Under the pieces are notes generated by a model. The model worked only from the letters and a program-made list of their open reading frames with translations, was not told the DNA's origin and ran no database searches. 20,527 nt of DNA, from assembly GCA_964612425.1 (NCBI GenBank), contig CAZTDX010000061.1, forward strand, positions 1 through 20,527, in the 5' to 3' direction. Both the position numbers and the translations under genes were made by a program. The first letter of the stretch is position 1, and every line of letters begins with the position of its first letter. This stretch comes from CAUJGP01 sp964612425. Lineage in GTDB: Bacteria; Bdellovibrionota; Bdellovibrionia; Bdellovibrionales; Bdellovibrionaceae. Positions 1 to 8,707 of this stretch are shown piece after piece.

Positions 1-321
1 GAAGATTTAGCACTAGCCTCATAAAATAGTGTCCACTTTTTCGGGGGAAGATCAATAGGCCTAATTTCATATATGCTAAATGTAGGTTATTTAATTCCTG
101 ATAAAAATGAAGCGACAAAATGGTTAAAAAACTACATGGAAACAAACGACAAGGCTGAACGATTAAATAAACTTCAATTACTCCACCTTGAAGCGCTCAT
201 GGAACCCAATATCATACCCTTAGTCTCGTCTCCCTATGTTGCTTTAATAAGAAAGCCATGGGCCATTAAACTTCCAAAATATTTTGCAAACAATTCTTTA
301 TGGTTACTGGAAAAAAATTAA
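1..321 (+). pseudogene. C-terminal part of a family 5 periplasmic solute-binding protein, interrupted by a stop
   Basis: Only the 3' part lies in the window. Frame 1 reads EDLALAS, then TAA at 22-24, then continues without a stop to 321. The downstream part (from ATG 73, 82 codons) has the C-terminal layout of SBP_bac_5 proteins: an acidic helix (NDKAERLNKLQL), then ALMEPNIIPLVSSPYVALIRK, ending in WLLEKN. EDLALAS also aligns with YDFALFD of the intact paralogue at 14414-15910, so the stop falls inside the conserved domain. By family knowledge the protein binds peptides or related ligands in the periplasm. The gene overlaps the YcaO gene by 22 nt, so it belongs to the same operon. The stop may be a true nonsense mutation or a sequence error. 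The 73-321 piece alone would have no signal peptide and is unlikely to work. Confidence 0.6.
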
Positions 322-1268
322 TCGAAGCACTTTCTTTGTGCGAATATAAATTTAAGTTTACCAAATACAACTGGATTAATGACTATTTACCGGGTTATTT
401 TGATATTGGATTTACTATATATATTAGTGGAAATGCATTTTATGGCAGAGGTACAGCTTCAAATGAAAATTTAGCAATAATTAAATCAGTGATGGAGGCC
501 CTTGAGCGATGTGCTTGTTGGCAACACAAAATACGCACCAGTGGCGTTGCCGCGCACTTTAATTTAAATGATGCAAAAATAAATGCTCATGATGAAATCC
601 TCGAGAGAGATCTCGCCTTATGTCATTTTTTAACACTAACACCCATGCACCTTTTTAATTTGAATGATCCTCTTGTAGAAAAAGCAGTCAATATTTTCAA
701 ACTACAAAATATAAATTTTAAAATACTAAGAATGAAACAAACTAACAATTTAATCGCAACTATTGTAATTGCTACTGGTGAAAAGGCCATTAAGCCATTT
801 GGCATGGTGGTCGGGCTTGGCTCCAAATGTGATACTGAATCAAGTTTACGTTCTGCTTTTATTGAATGCGCAAGAAACATCGCTTTCGTATTGAATAGCA
901 CAAACTTAAATTCAAACAACGATTTAGTATCTATCCATTTAAATGATAATCCAAAAACTCACTTTCACTATGCTTTACACAAAGAAACACCAGTAAAAAA
1001 CTCATGGCTCTTGGAAAATACATCTAGCTCCAACATCATTGCCTCCTCTGAGACTATCTCAGGATTTACTTACGAGCAGCTTGATACTTCATTTTTAAAA
1101 CTTAACTTAGAAAATTTTTTTGTAATTAGAGCTATAAACACAAACTTACAAAATATGTACTATGGTCAAACTACACAAGAAAAAATAAACTTCACAAGGC
1201 TTTCAGAGTTTTCAGGGGAAAACATAAATTTCGAAAAAATTAATAAATCACCTCATTTTTTTGGATAG
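300..1268 (+). CDS. YcaO-family protein (cassette 1), probably diverged
   Basis: YcaO enzymes use ATP to activate peptide amide bonds, giving azolines, thioamides or related changes. This 322-residue protein shows the family layout: GRGTASNENLAIIKSVMEALER at about residues 49-70 (first acidic ATP/Mg motif), SGVAAH at 81-86 in place of the usual NxTNGxAxG loop, and HDEILERDLALCHF at 97-110 (second acidic motif, E-x-x-E-R-D). The third motif is weak (IECARN). The C-terminus is SPHFFG, where the paralogue at 13235 has PHPIP; azoline-forming YcaO proteins typically end in PxPxP. ATG 300 overlaps the binding-protein gene by 22 nt, and the kinase starts 4 nt after the stop, so the three are translationally linked. 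Family membership is fairly sure. Catalysis is doubtful, and a binding or regulatory role is possible. Confidence 0.75.
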   Translation: MVTGKKLIEALSLCEYKFKFTKYNWINDYLPGYFDIGFTIYISGNAFYGRGTASNENLAIIKSVMEALERCACWQHKIRTSGVAAHFNLNDAKINAHDEILERDLALCHFLTLTPMHLFNLNDPLVEKAVNIFKLQNINFKILRMKQTNNLIATIVIATGEKAIKPFGMVVGLGSKCDTESSLRSAFIECARNIAFVLNSTNLNSNNDLVSIHLNDNPKTHFHYALHKETPVKNSWLLENTSSSNIIASSETISGFTYEQLDTSFLKLNLENFFVIRAINTNLQNMYYGQTTQEKINFTRLSEFSGENINFEKINKSPHFFG

Positions 1269-1272
1269 AATT

Positions 1273-3219
1273 ATGGATAAACTAAAAGACGCCAACCTCA
1301 ACACCGCCAAGCTCATTTCCAAATTAAAAAGACAGCTCTTTGGACTCTGCATATTCGCATTCTCATTCATTTTATTTTTCACATTTTATCTAAATAAAAT
1401 CCGAATAACCGAGATTGCTGAAATTATTTTAAGTCAGACCAAAGAAAATCTAATCATTAGAAATATTCGGCCCGTAGTCATTAGCCTTGATAAAATCTCA
1501 ACCAAGCCATTTAATTATATTAAATTTACTGACAAGATGGGGAAAATTGTCTTCTCAATCCCACAAAGTTATGAAAAAAATCAATTAGATACTCTAAATC
1601 AAAATATTTCCCTGCCTGTTATCATCGATGGCGACAGCAATAGCGAGATTGGCACTTTAGAATTTGGTTATTCGACCGCATCTATATTGATCTTTGCTAT
1701 TATAATTTGGCTAACACTCTTATTTGTTAGTCGTTTGATATTTCTTCGGTATGAAAAGCAACTTATCAATGAGCAAAATTACTTTATAAAAATTAGAAAT
1801 GCTGAAACAATGAGTTCTTTAGCTAAGCAAGTTGCTCATGACATTAGATCCCCACTCGCTGCTTTAAATATGATAATGAGTCAAGTTCAAACTATTCCAG
1901 AGCAACAAAGACTTATAATCAGAAATTCTGTAAATCGTATTACCGATATTGCAAATACACTTATCAACAAAAAATTCAACCAACTAAACTCAAATATAAC
2001 CTTCAATGAAAAGAAAAATCTTCAACCAGAATTATTATCTACACTTGTTGAAGCAATTGTCTCAGAAAAGAGAATACAATTCCGAGATAAAATTAACGTC
2101 GAAATTGAAATAGACTTTAGTAATGCTTATGGAGTCTTCGCCATATTAGACTCGACTGAATTAAAGAGAGTTATTTCAAATCTTATAAATAACTCAATCG
2201 AAGCTTTTACAAATAGTACCGGAAAGGTTTCAATTATAATTAGTAGAGCATCAGATCAAGCTATTATTACAGTCTCTGACAATGGCAAAGGTATTCCAAA
2301 GGTAATTCTTGAAAAATTAGGTGCCTCAGGTGTTACCTATGGTAAAGAAGGTACTGATTCTGGCTCAGGCCTTGGTATTTATCATGCTAAGGAAACTATT
2401 GAAGGAGTCGGCGGCACCTTTCAAATTGAAAGTATAGAAGGAGTCGGCACCACAATAACGATTAAACTTCCTGCCACAAAACCACCTCAATGGTTTTTAG
2501 AGAAACTAATTTTAGATCCTGGAAAACCCATAATTAGTCTTGATGACGATCTTTCAATTCATGGAATCTGGGAATCCAGGTTTTTTTCGATTCAACAAGC
2601 CGAGAATAATTTTAAACACTTTACTTTTACTTCTCTGAGTGACTTTAAGTCTAATATTAAAAAACTACTTCAAAACAATATTAACTTTTTAGTTTTGATT
2701 GATTATGAATTAATTAATCAAAACCAAAATGGAATAGATGTAATAGAAGAACTGGGTATTAAAGAAAATTCAATACTGGTAACTTCACGCTTCGATGATT
2801 TAAATTTACGTGAAAAGTGTCAAAACATCCATGTAAAAATAATACCAAAGAGCCTAGCTCCTTTGGTACCTATTGAAATTAAAACTCCAAAAATATTATA
2901 TGACATTGTTTTGATTGACGATGATGATATCATTCATATGTCTTGGAAGTTAATGGCTAAAGAAATGAATAAACGTATTGTTTGTTTTTTTAATCCTATC
3001 GATTTCTTCAATAGTACTCAATCTATTAACTACAATTCACCAATCTACATTGATTCAAATCTTGGAAATCAAGTTAAGGGCGAGGACATTTCAAAAAAAG
3101 CATTTGAACTTGGATTTAAAACTATTTTTTTATGCACAGGCTACGATGCTTCTGAGTTCAAAAGCTTAACCTGGCTGAGTGGCATTGTGGGAAAAGATTT
3201 TCCTTTGAGAAATCAGTAA
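1273..3219 (+). CDS. Membrane hybrid histidine kinase with two C-terminal receiver domains (cassette 1)
   Basis: I chose ATG 1273 (648 residues), 4 nt after the YcaO stop; a TTG at 1261 is an alternative. The layout is TM1 at about 23-43, a short periplasmic segment of about 90 residues, TM2 at 137-158, a HisKA domain with the phospho-acceptor His in VAHDIRSPLAAL (about 189), an ATPase domain with N-box NLINNSIEAF (about 304-312), DNGKGIP and GSGLGIYHAKETIEG, then REC1 (SLDDD acid pocket, LIDYEL with phospho-Asp about 477, VTSR, IIPKS Lys). REC2 follows (LIDDDD, IYIDSNL, LCTGYD, VGKDFP). No DNA-binding output or HPt domain is attached, so a separate partner must carry the signal; none lies next to it. 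The small sensor domain suggests sensing through a partner, and the neighbouring periplasmic binding protein is the obvious candidate (inference). It is paralogous to 15873-17988 along its length. Confidence 0.85.
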   Translation: MDKLKDANLNTAKLISKLKRQLFGLCIFAFSFILFFTFYLNKIRITEIAEIILSQTKENLIIRNIRPVVISLDKISTKPFNYIKFTDKMGKIVFSIPQSYEKNQLDTLNQNISLPVIIDGDSNSEIGTLEFGYSTASILIFAIIIWLTLLFVSRLIFLRYEKQLINEQNYFIKIRNAETMSSLAKQVAHDIRSPLAALNMIMSQVQTIPEQQRLIIRNSVNRITDIANTLINKKFNQLNSNITFNEKKNLQPELLSTLVEAIVSEKRIQFRDKINVEIEIDFSNAYGVFAILDSTELKRVISNLINNSIEAFTNSTGKVSIIISRASDQAIITVSDNGKGIPKVILEKLGASGVTYGKEGTDSGSGLGIYHAKETIEGVGGTFQIESIEGVGTTITIKLPATKPPQWFLEKLILDPGKPIISLDDDLSIHGIWESRFFSIQQAENNFKHFTFTSLSDFKSNIKKLLQNNINFLVLIDYELINQNQNGIDVIEELGIKENSILVTSRFDDLNLREKCQNIHVKIIPKSLAPLVPIEIKTPKILYDIVLIDDDDIIHMSWKLMAKEMNKRIVCFFNPIDFFNSTQSINYNSPIYIDSNLGNQVKGEDISKKAFELGFKTIFLCTGYDASEFKSLTWLSGIVGKDFPLRNQ

Positions 3220-3276
3220 TAATTAGTGGATAATCTTACCTCTTATCAAATCGATATCGGACACTGATTCAACAAG

Positions 3277-3293
3277 GAATATATTGTATATTC
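3277..3293. promoter_or_regulatory. Short inverted repeat between kinase 1 and the methyltransferase gene
   Basis: GAATATA and TATATTC are perfect 7-bp arms with a 3-nt spacer (ttg). The repeat lies about 120 nt upstream of the methyltransferase start in the only non-coding gap here. It has operator-like geometry, but an AT-rich palindrome of this size can arise by chance. Confidence 0.25.
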
Positions 3294-3411
3294 AAAATTT
3301 ATTTACGATGCACAATCATTTAAATTAAATTACTTTAACCGGTTAGTATATTTATATTTTTCATTGAAAATCCAATTCGACTATAATAAATTTCACCATT
3401 TGGGAGCGAGC

Positions 3412-4278
3412 ATGGATAACATCAAAAGAATTATTTCAAAGTTTCGTAAAGGCCAGGATGAAGTCTTTCTATTTAATCATGTTATTCCCCTATTTTGCCC
3501 CAAGACAGATCTATTTGATAACTATAATTCCAAAGTCAAAGAAGCTTTTATTTCCGCTTTTAAAGAAGGCGGAGCAAGTAGTGAAGAAGCAATTATTCGC
3601 TGGGATGGTATTTCTAAAATAATAATTGAAGGCGTAAAGAGTAAAAACAATCTTCGGTCAATTGAGAGTAAGCTTCTCGAATTTTATAAGCAATTTCTAA
3701 AACCAACACAGACCGAAATAAATCAAAACACAAGAGCGGCAAGATGTTTTAATACTGTTAAAAATTATTTAGTTGGTGAATCCTTTGTCGACTATGGTTG
3801 CGGCAAAGGCTTGTTAGGGGCTAAAATAAAATCTGAATTAAATGCAAGTGTTACGTTAGTAGATAATATTGACTTCAATAAATCGAATCTACCGCTCATC
3901 TTGTCAGACAAAAATGGTAAAACCACAATTACAGATTTATCAATAGACACTTCAATTGCGTACTTAGTTTTGCACCATCTTGATAATCCATTTAGTGGAC
4001 TTCAAGAATTGGCTCGAATTACCAAAAAGAGATTAATTTTAATGGAAGGTTATATCGAAGAAGACCAACAACGTAACATTAATCTAACCATTGATTGGTT
4101 TTTTAACAGAATATTACTTGGTGTTGATATGAACGTACCCTTTAATTTTTTGACTCTCGTGGATTGGCAACAATTATTAAATAAAGTTGGATTTTCAATT
4201 GTAAAAACTGAGTACGTTGGCGCAGATGAAAAACTAGCACCAGAGCATCACGTCCTCATTATTGCAGACAGAGTTTAA
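3412..4278 (+). CDS. Class I SAM-dependent methyltransferase
   Basis: ATG 3412 is chosen because GGGAG sits 5 nt upstream (3402-3406); an in-frame TTG at 3364 would add 16 residues and lacks such a site. The protein has 288 residues. The Rossmann motif I is VDYGCGKGLLGAKI at about 126-139, the acidic end of strand 2 is TLVDN at about 148-152, and YLVLHHLDNP matches the post-motif III catalytic loop of small-molecule or protein methyltransferases. The C-terminal part (WFFNRILLGVDMNVPFNFLTLVDWQQLLNKVGF) is typical of class I enzymes of the UbiE/Methyltransf_11 type. The first about 115 residues are helical and unlike known families that I can name. The substrate is unknown. It follows cassette 1 in the same direction after about 190 nt, so a role in tailoring a cassette product is possible but not shown. 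Confidence 0.8.
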   Translation: MDNIKRIISKFRKGQDEVFLFNHVIPLFCPKTDLFDNYNSKVKEAFISAFKEGGASSEEAIIRWDGISKIIIEGVKSKNNLRSIESKLLEFYKQFLKPTQTEINQNTRAARCFNTVKNYLVGESFVDYGCGKGLLGAKIKSELNASVTLVDNIDFNKSNLPLILSDKNGKTTITDLSIDTSIAYLVLHHLDNPFSGLQELARITKKRLILMEGYIEEDQQRNINLTIDWFFNRILLGVDMNVPFNFLTLVDWQQLLNKVGFSIVKTEYVGADEKLAPEHHVLIIADRV

Positions 4279-4615
4279 ATGATAGGACTTTGAATTTTCA
4301 CAAATCAGCTTGTCTATATAATTTTCTGCAGCGATCTCTATCAGGTTGATCTTTCCCTCATTCAGTATCAGCGCTACCATGAAAACATGCGTTATTTACA
4401 GCTGTAATTTCAATACAAGCAAATGTTGATTCGGCAAGAGGTATATTTGCGGTTCAATCAGAAAAAATTGGACTTATTTTCTAAATTTTCAGAATTTAAT
4501 TGAGTTTAAACCTTTAAAACCAATTTACCACTGGCATACAACTTGAAAAGAGCCTCCTTGCCTCAGTTTATAATGAGCTGATGCTAAATCTAGAGACTGA
4601 TTTAAAAGGAAATTT
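4279..4615 (+). promoter_or_regulatory. Gene-free spacer with a possible promoter for the EamA gene
   Basis: This 337-nt gap holds no recognisable gene. A consensus-like -10 (TATAAT at 4569-4574) lies 42 nt before the next start, with TTGAAA at 4543-4548 as a poorly spaced -35 (20 nt). AAAAGGA about 7 nt before ATG 4616 is the ribosome binding site. A 32-codon open stretch at 4386-4484 has no start codon or recognisable homology and may be decayed coding sequence. Confidence 0.35.
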
Positions 4616-5461
4616 ATGAATCATTCCAAATCTATTCTTGCTGGAATAATCTCTGTACTAATTTGGTCTCTAATACCAAGTCTTGTGAAAGGCTCAGTTT
4701 TAGAGTCAAATCTGATACTTTTTTTAATCCTCCGTTTTGTTTTTGCAACAATACCATTAGTTATGTTTATTCCAAAAATTATAAATAAATTCAGATTAAT
4801 TAATCTTTCACATTGGATTGCCCTACTGGGTACACTTGGGGCAAACTACTACTTTCAGTCTCTGGCCATGAAAAACCTTCCAGTCACATGGTACATTGTT
4901 ATTTTCTCGCTGAATCCCATTGTATCACTGATCTTATTAAAAGCTCGATGGAATTTAAATTTACTCAGCTCCATTGTCTTAGCATTTATTGGAACGTTGG
5001 TGTTTGTAAACTTTAATCAAGACGCTCATTATATCAAACCGTTGAACCTATTGTTCTTATTGATTGGAATGCTCACCTGGTCTCTCTATACTTTTTTAAT
5101 TAAAGAGTTTCAAAAAATCTACTCTGACTGGGAAATAACCGCACTTACCAATTACACAAGTCTTATCTCCATTGTGTTGATTGGTATAATTACAAAGGCT
5201 CATATTGCGTTTCCAACTTCTTCCGAAATTTCAGGAAGCTTGGTACTGGGCTTGAGTACGATTGTAGCCTACGGACTTTACTCTTATACCATGAGACACA
5301 CTCCAACATTTGGAGTTATGAGTCAGTATCTCGAACCTGTATTTGGAATAATTGCAGGGATCATGCTATTTCATGAGAATCTCTCTACAGCTCAATTAGG
5401 TGGAACATTCTCGATCATTTTATCTATGTACTTTGCAACAAAAAGTGAGCGAAGTTTTTAA
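4616..5461 (+). CDS. EamA-family (DMT superfamily) transporter
   Basis: This is a 281-residue inner-membrane protein with about ten hydrophobic helices in two five-helix halves, the normal size and layout of EamA/RhaT-type drug/metabolite transporters. Visible marks are the N-terminal IISVLIWSLIPSLVKG, NLPVTWYIVIFSLNPIVSLILL at the end of the first half (the usual helix 3-4 region) and MSQYLEPVFGIIAGIMLFHENLS in the second half, a standard EamA signature with a Pro and Gly in helix 9. Members often export amino acids or metabolites; the substrate cannot be read from sequence. It is preceded by a good ribosome binding site and its own possible promoter, and converges on the cyclic-nucleotide-binding gene with only 19 nt between the two stops. 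Confidence 0.85.
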   Translation: MNHSKSILAGIISVLIWSLIPSLVKGSVLESNLILFLILRFVFATIPLVMFIPKIINKFRLINLSHWIALLGTLGANYYFQSLAMKNLPVTWYIVIFSLNPIVSLILLKARWNLNLLSSIVLAFIGTLVFVNFNQDAHYIKPLNLLFLLIGMLTWSLYTFLIKEFQKIYSDWEITALTNYTSLISIVLIGIITKAHIAFPTSSEISGSLVLGLSTIVAYGLYSYTMRHTPTFGVMSQYLEPVFGIIAGIMLFHENLSTAQLGGTFSIILSMYFATKSERSF

Positions 5462-5480
5462 TTAAATTATAAAATTAATT

Positions 5481-6584
5481 TTATCCGGCTATTCCGAAGC
5501 GATGTTTATCTTTATCAATTCTTTCCAGAGCTTGCTTTTCAATGAGATAGCCAAGGGTAATATTGTTAAAGATAAGTTCAAGAAGACGACCATAGGGAAT
5601 TTTCATCAATAAGCAATCAGTTTGAGCGCGAGCAGTCGCAGTCCTGACTTGTTCCCTAATTAAAAAGGCGATCTCACCCAAGACTGATCCTGGATTTAAT
5701 ACATTAATAGTTTTCATTTGTTGCGTGATCACCAAACTACCCTGAGTAATTATATATAAACTGTCTCCAACATCTCCTTCTTTAAAGAGAACCTCATTTT
5801 CCCGAATAGAAATCATCTGCCCCATCAGAAGGAGTGAGTTTATTGTATAGTCAGCAAGATTTCTAAATAAAGATGATTTAAGAAGAGCCTGCATAAAATA
5901 GAGTCGCTCCTGCATATGTTTTACAGCATCAACCCGGATTATCTCTGCAAGTCTTTCGTGAAAAGCAATTTTAATAATCTTCCCGAGCTGTGTAACTACA
6001 ACATCTGCCGAACGTTTTTCACCAAGAAAAAATCCAACCTCTCCTACAACCGATCCTCGCTCACATCGAGTAATTAAAACTCGCTCACCATTATCCTCCA
6101 GCTTTTTATAAATGCTGGCCTGTCCTTCAAGAATGACATAAAGCGAACGATCAGCCTCTCCCTGTCGACACAACTGCATCCCCGCCACCACTTTGTGGAC
6201 ACTCGACAATTCAGAGAATATGAGGAGCAACTCATCTTTAAGATTACGAAAAAACGGTAGTGATTTTAATTCACTCGGCGTGGCCTTCTCAGCCCCTCCA
6301 GAATGTTGATTCGACAAGTAGGACATTTTTAAATCAAAGTGCGAACCTTGCCACTCTGCTAACAATGGAGACTCAAGTAAATTTGTTTGATCTAACTTTA
6401 TCAACAACTGCCACAGTTCATGAAACACGATAGGCTCACCTGTTTGATGACAAAACTCCAATAGTCTTGCAATACTGAATTGCCCCTGCTTCATAAGATT
6501 GAAGTAAGTCTTTTGATTTGGTGTTAACTGCAACGGAGCATTTACAATTTTTCTGATCTTAATTTGCTTTTGCTCTGGAGTCAT
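5481..6584 (-). CDS. Cytosolic protein with two cyclic nucleotide-binding domains
   Basis: This 367-residue protein has no membrane segments. A helical N-terminus (1-110) is followed by CNB domain 1 at about 115-215 (RQGEADRSLYVILEG, then GEVGFFLGEKRSADVV as the phosphate-binding cassette) and CNB domain 2 at about 237-345 (FKEGDVGDSLYIITQGSL, then GEIAFLIREQVRTATA). The second cassette keeps G-E-I-A and R-T-A-T-A, the pattern of working cNMP sites. The first has Ser-Ala after the Arg, so its ligand preference may differ. No DNA-binding or kinase output follows, so it probably acts by protein-protein contacts, like a free regulatory subunit. GAGG lies about 7 nt upstream of ATG 6584. The degenerate cyclase-like protein at 18069-20183 is not a clear source of ligand. 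Confidence 0.85.
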   Translation of the reverse strand: MTPEQKQIKIRKIVNAPLQLTPNQKTYFNLMKQGQFSIARLLEFCHQTGEPIVFHELWQLLIKLDQTNLLESPLLAEWQGSHFDLKMSYLSNQHSGGAEKATPSELKSLPFFRNLKDELLLIFSELSSVHKVVAGMQLCRQGEADRSLYVILEGQASIYKKLEDNGERVLITRCERGSVVGEVGFFLGEKRSADVVVTQLGKIIKIAFHERLAEIIRVDAVKHMQERLYFMQALLKSSLFRNLADYTINSLLLMGQMISIRENEVLFKEGDVGDSLYIITQGSLVITQQMKTINVLNPGSVLGEIAFLIREQVRTATARAQTDCLLMKIPYGRLLELIFNNITLGYLIEKQALERIDKDKHRFGIAG

Positions 6585-6624
6585 AGCTAGACCTCGCGAT
6601 GAATAAACTTATAAATAAATTATA

Positions 6625-8595
6625 TTAATAATCATTTGAAAAGGCAGTTTGATCGTTTCCTTTATTAGTTTCATGGATTTTTCCATTCTTTTCTACAAAA
6701 TAATACTGTGGCTCAAACTGATGGTTATTATTTGTAATAGGCTTACCGTTTGTACCCTTAATATATATACTAATTTTGTTTAATTTTAGTGCATTTGCAA
6801 AAGAGGGATTCTGCATTTTTATTCGCACAGACTCTACTGAAGGCTTATTTCGCAAAAAATTTAATGTCACCTCAACATTACTACTGCCCGGATTACCACT
6901 CTGTTGATTTTGAAATATCTGCTTCACTTGAGCTACTGTTTCACCAGGTGGTAGATTACTTAATGATATCGACCTTGGTCCTGATTTTGAAGGTTGCTGA
7001 TCACCTTGTGCGACATTAGTCAATCTGGGCACTGAGCCATCTGCTGAAGCTTGTTCTTTGCTATTTAAACCTCGAGTTGAAGCTATGGAATGGTTGCTAT
7101 TTGATCCTTGCGTATTTAAGCCACTATCCCCCAGATTAATCCTTCGGCCAGTAGTTCCGCCAATAGAGCCATTATCTACTGCTCTTAAATTCACATCTTT
7201 TGTTTTTGCCACTGACGGCTGGCTTACACTCCCACTATTACTCGTATTAAATCCATACTGCTTCAAAAGCTCATTAGATGGTAAGCTTGATGTCAACTTT
7301 CCTGAATCACCAGAGTAAAATTCTTTCGCTAACTGTGCAACCTGAGGGTTTCTAGCTGATTCATTAGCAAGAGCTGCGGGCACAACATTCATCATTACAT
7401 TATTAGCCCAATCAAGAGAAGAAGATCCCATATTCATTATTGGGCTATTGTCTGCCACTCGAACACCAACATTTCCTGTAACGCCATCTTTAACTAACTC
7501 CTGTTTAAAAAATTGTTGCTGCTCTGCAAGCTTGATCGGAGGAGCCTCAACTTTAATTTCCTTCGCTGGTGAAAATGAAACTTCGCCAGCAATTTCGGCT
7601 GATTTTTCGCTAGCACTAGCTTGAGCACTTTCTATTGATATGTAATTCGAGTTTTCTCCTAATTTCCAACAAACATATACTTTGTTTACTTCATTTTCAC
7701 TTAGTTCAACATCTTTTGAGTGTAGCAATTCGTGTTGTATTACTTCAGATAATAATGCCCGGGTTGAACCTAGCTCATTCTTAGAATCAACACATAGGTT
7801 AATTTGATTTGGGTAAATTTCGGTGCGGTTTAATTTCATTTTTTTACATTCATTGAAACTTAAATCTATACATTTGATATTTAAATCACTTGTTGAGTTT
7901 GCAATTTCTTCAAGCTTGAGAACAATTAGTGGTAATAAATTATCATCTAACACTAATTCTGGTTTATATTTATTAAGACAATTGGCTAACCGATTGTCTC
8001 GACCTACATTTATATGTTTTTGATAAATATCATTTAATGACTCTTTAATTTGGTTAACCTGTGACTGACTACATTTGTCGAATTGAATTGCGTTTAAACT
8101 TTCACTATCAACAATTTTTTTTAAGTAATTTAGATCTTGTAATTGATTTTTTTTTGCACCTTCACACAAAGCTGTTGAGTCACTTTGGCTAGCTTGATCA
8201 TCTTCAATTAGAGCTTCACCGTCTATCAGTAGGGATTGCTTGCTATAGAACTGGGGATTTAATTTTTTTAAAATTAAATTATTTACTACATACTGGCCAT
8301 TGCTACTTCTCTTTAATTGAGTAGTTATTTTAATTTTATTTTTATAATACATTAATTGAATCCAGTTATTTTTTATTTGTATGGACATATTGGCAGATCT
8401 GATAAATACTTGATTTACTATTTTATCACTATTTATATCATAAATGAATATCGAAAATTTGTTATTCAAAAAAAGTTTAAGCTTAGGCTTATCATCAGAG
8501 TTTAGGCTAAAACTCTCACTAACTGTAACAGCCCGAGCACTAATGGTGCAAATTAAAACTAATATTTGAATTATCACTTTATTTATTAAAACCAT
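6625..8595 (-). CDS. Secreted protein with an HELLH zinc-site motif and low-complexity Ser/Asn/Gly region
   Basis: This 656-residue protein has an N-terminal signal peptide (hydrophobic IIQILVLICTISARA, likely cleaved after about residue 22). Residues 30-110 look like a beta-rich domain. Residues 140-320 are helical with several Cys (144, 175, 206, 242, 250, 268, 309) and contain SEVIQHELLHSKDVELSENEV at 283-303, an HExxH motif that is the usual zinc site of metallopeptidases; a nearby Glu could be the third ligand. Residues 430-560 are rich in Ser, Asn, Gly and Gln, like a flexible linker, and the last 100 residues form another folded domain (VEVTLNFLRNKPSVESVRIKM). I know no family for the whole protein. 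A secreted peptidase is plausible but rests on one motif. It lies 112 nt downstream of the trypsin-like gene, in the same direction. Confidence 0.7.
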   Translation of the reverse strand: MVLINKVIIQILVLICTISARAVTVSESFSLNSDDKPKLKLFLNNKFSIFIYDINSDKIVNQVFIRSANMSIQIKNNWIQLMYYKNKIKITTQLKRSSNGQYVVNNLILKKLNPQFYSKQSLLIDGEALIEDDQASQSDSTALCEGAKKNQLQDLNYLKKIVDSESLNAIQFDKCSQSQVNQIKESLNDIYQKHINVGRDNRLANCLNKYKPELVLDDNLLPLIVLKLEEIANSTSDLNIKCIDLSFNECKKMKLNRTEIYPNQINLCVDSKNELGSTRALLSEVIQHELLHSKDVELSENEVNKVYVCWKLGENSNYISIESAQASASEKSAEIAGEVSFSPAKEIKVEAPPIKLAEQQQFFKQELVKDGVTGNVGVRVADNSPIMNMGSSSLDWANNVMMNVVPAALANESARNPQVAQLAKEFYSGDSGKLTSSLPSNELLKQYGFNTSNSGSVSQPSVAKTKDVNLRAVDNGSIGGTTGRRINLGDSGLNTQGSNSNHSIASTRGLNSKEQASADGSVPRLTNVAQGDQQPSKSGPRSISLSNLPPGETVAQVKQIFQNQQSGNPGSSNVEVTLNFLRNKPSVESVRIKMQNPSFANALKLNKISIYIKGTNGKPITNNNHQFEPQYYFVEKNGKIHETNKGNDQTAFSNDY

Positions 8596-8707
8596 TACCT
8601 ATAATATGAATCTAAGTTTGAGTTTTAACCATTTTTTAGATTCTTTCTATACTTAAGTCCTAGAATTTATAATAGGCATACTCTGAAGATAACCCTAATT
8701 CGATTAA

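Noticed and set aside
3364..3411. TTG start extending the methyltransferase by 16 residues
   Set aside because: ATG 3412 has GGGAG at ideal distance; the extension has no ribosome binding site.
4386..4484. Coding remnant between the methyltransferase and EamA genes
   Set aside because: 32 open codons without start or recognisable family; too little to call a gene.
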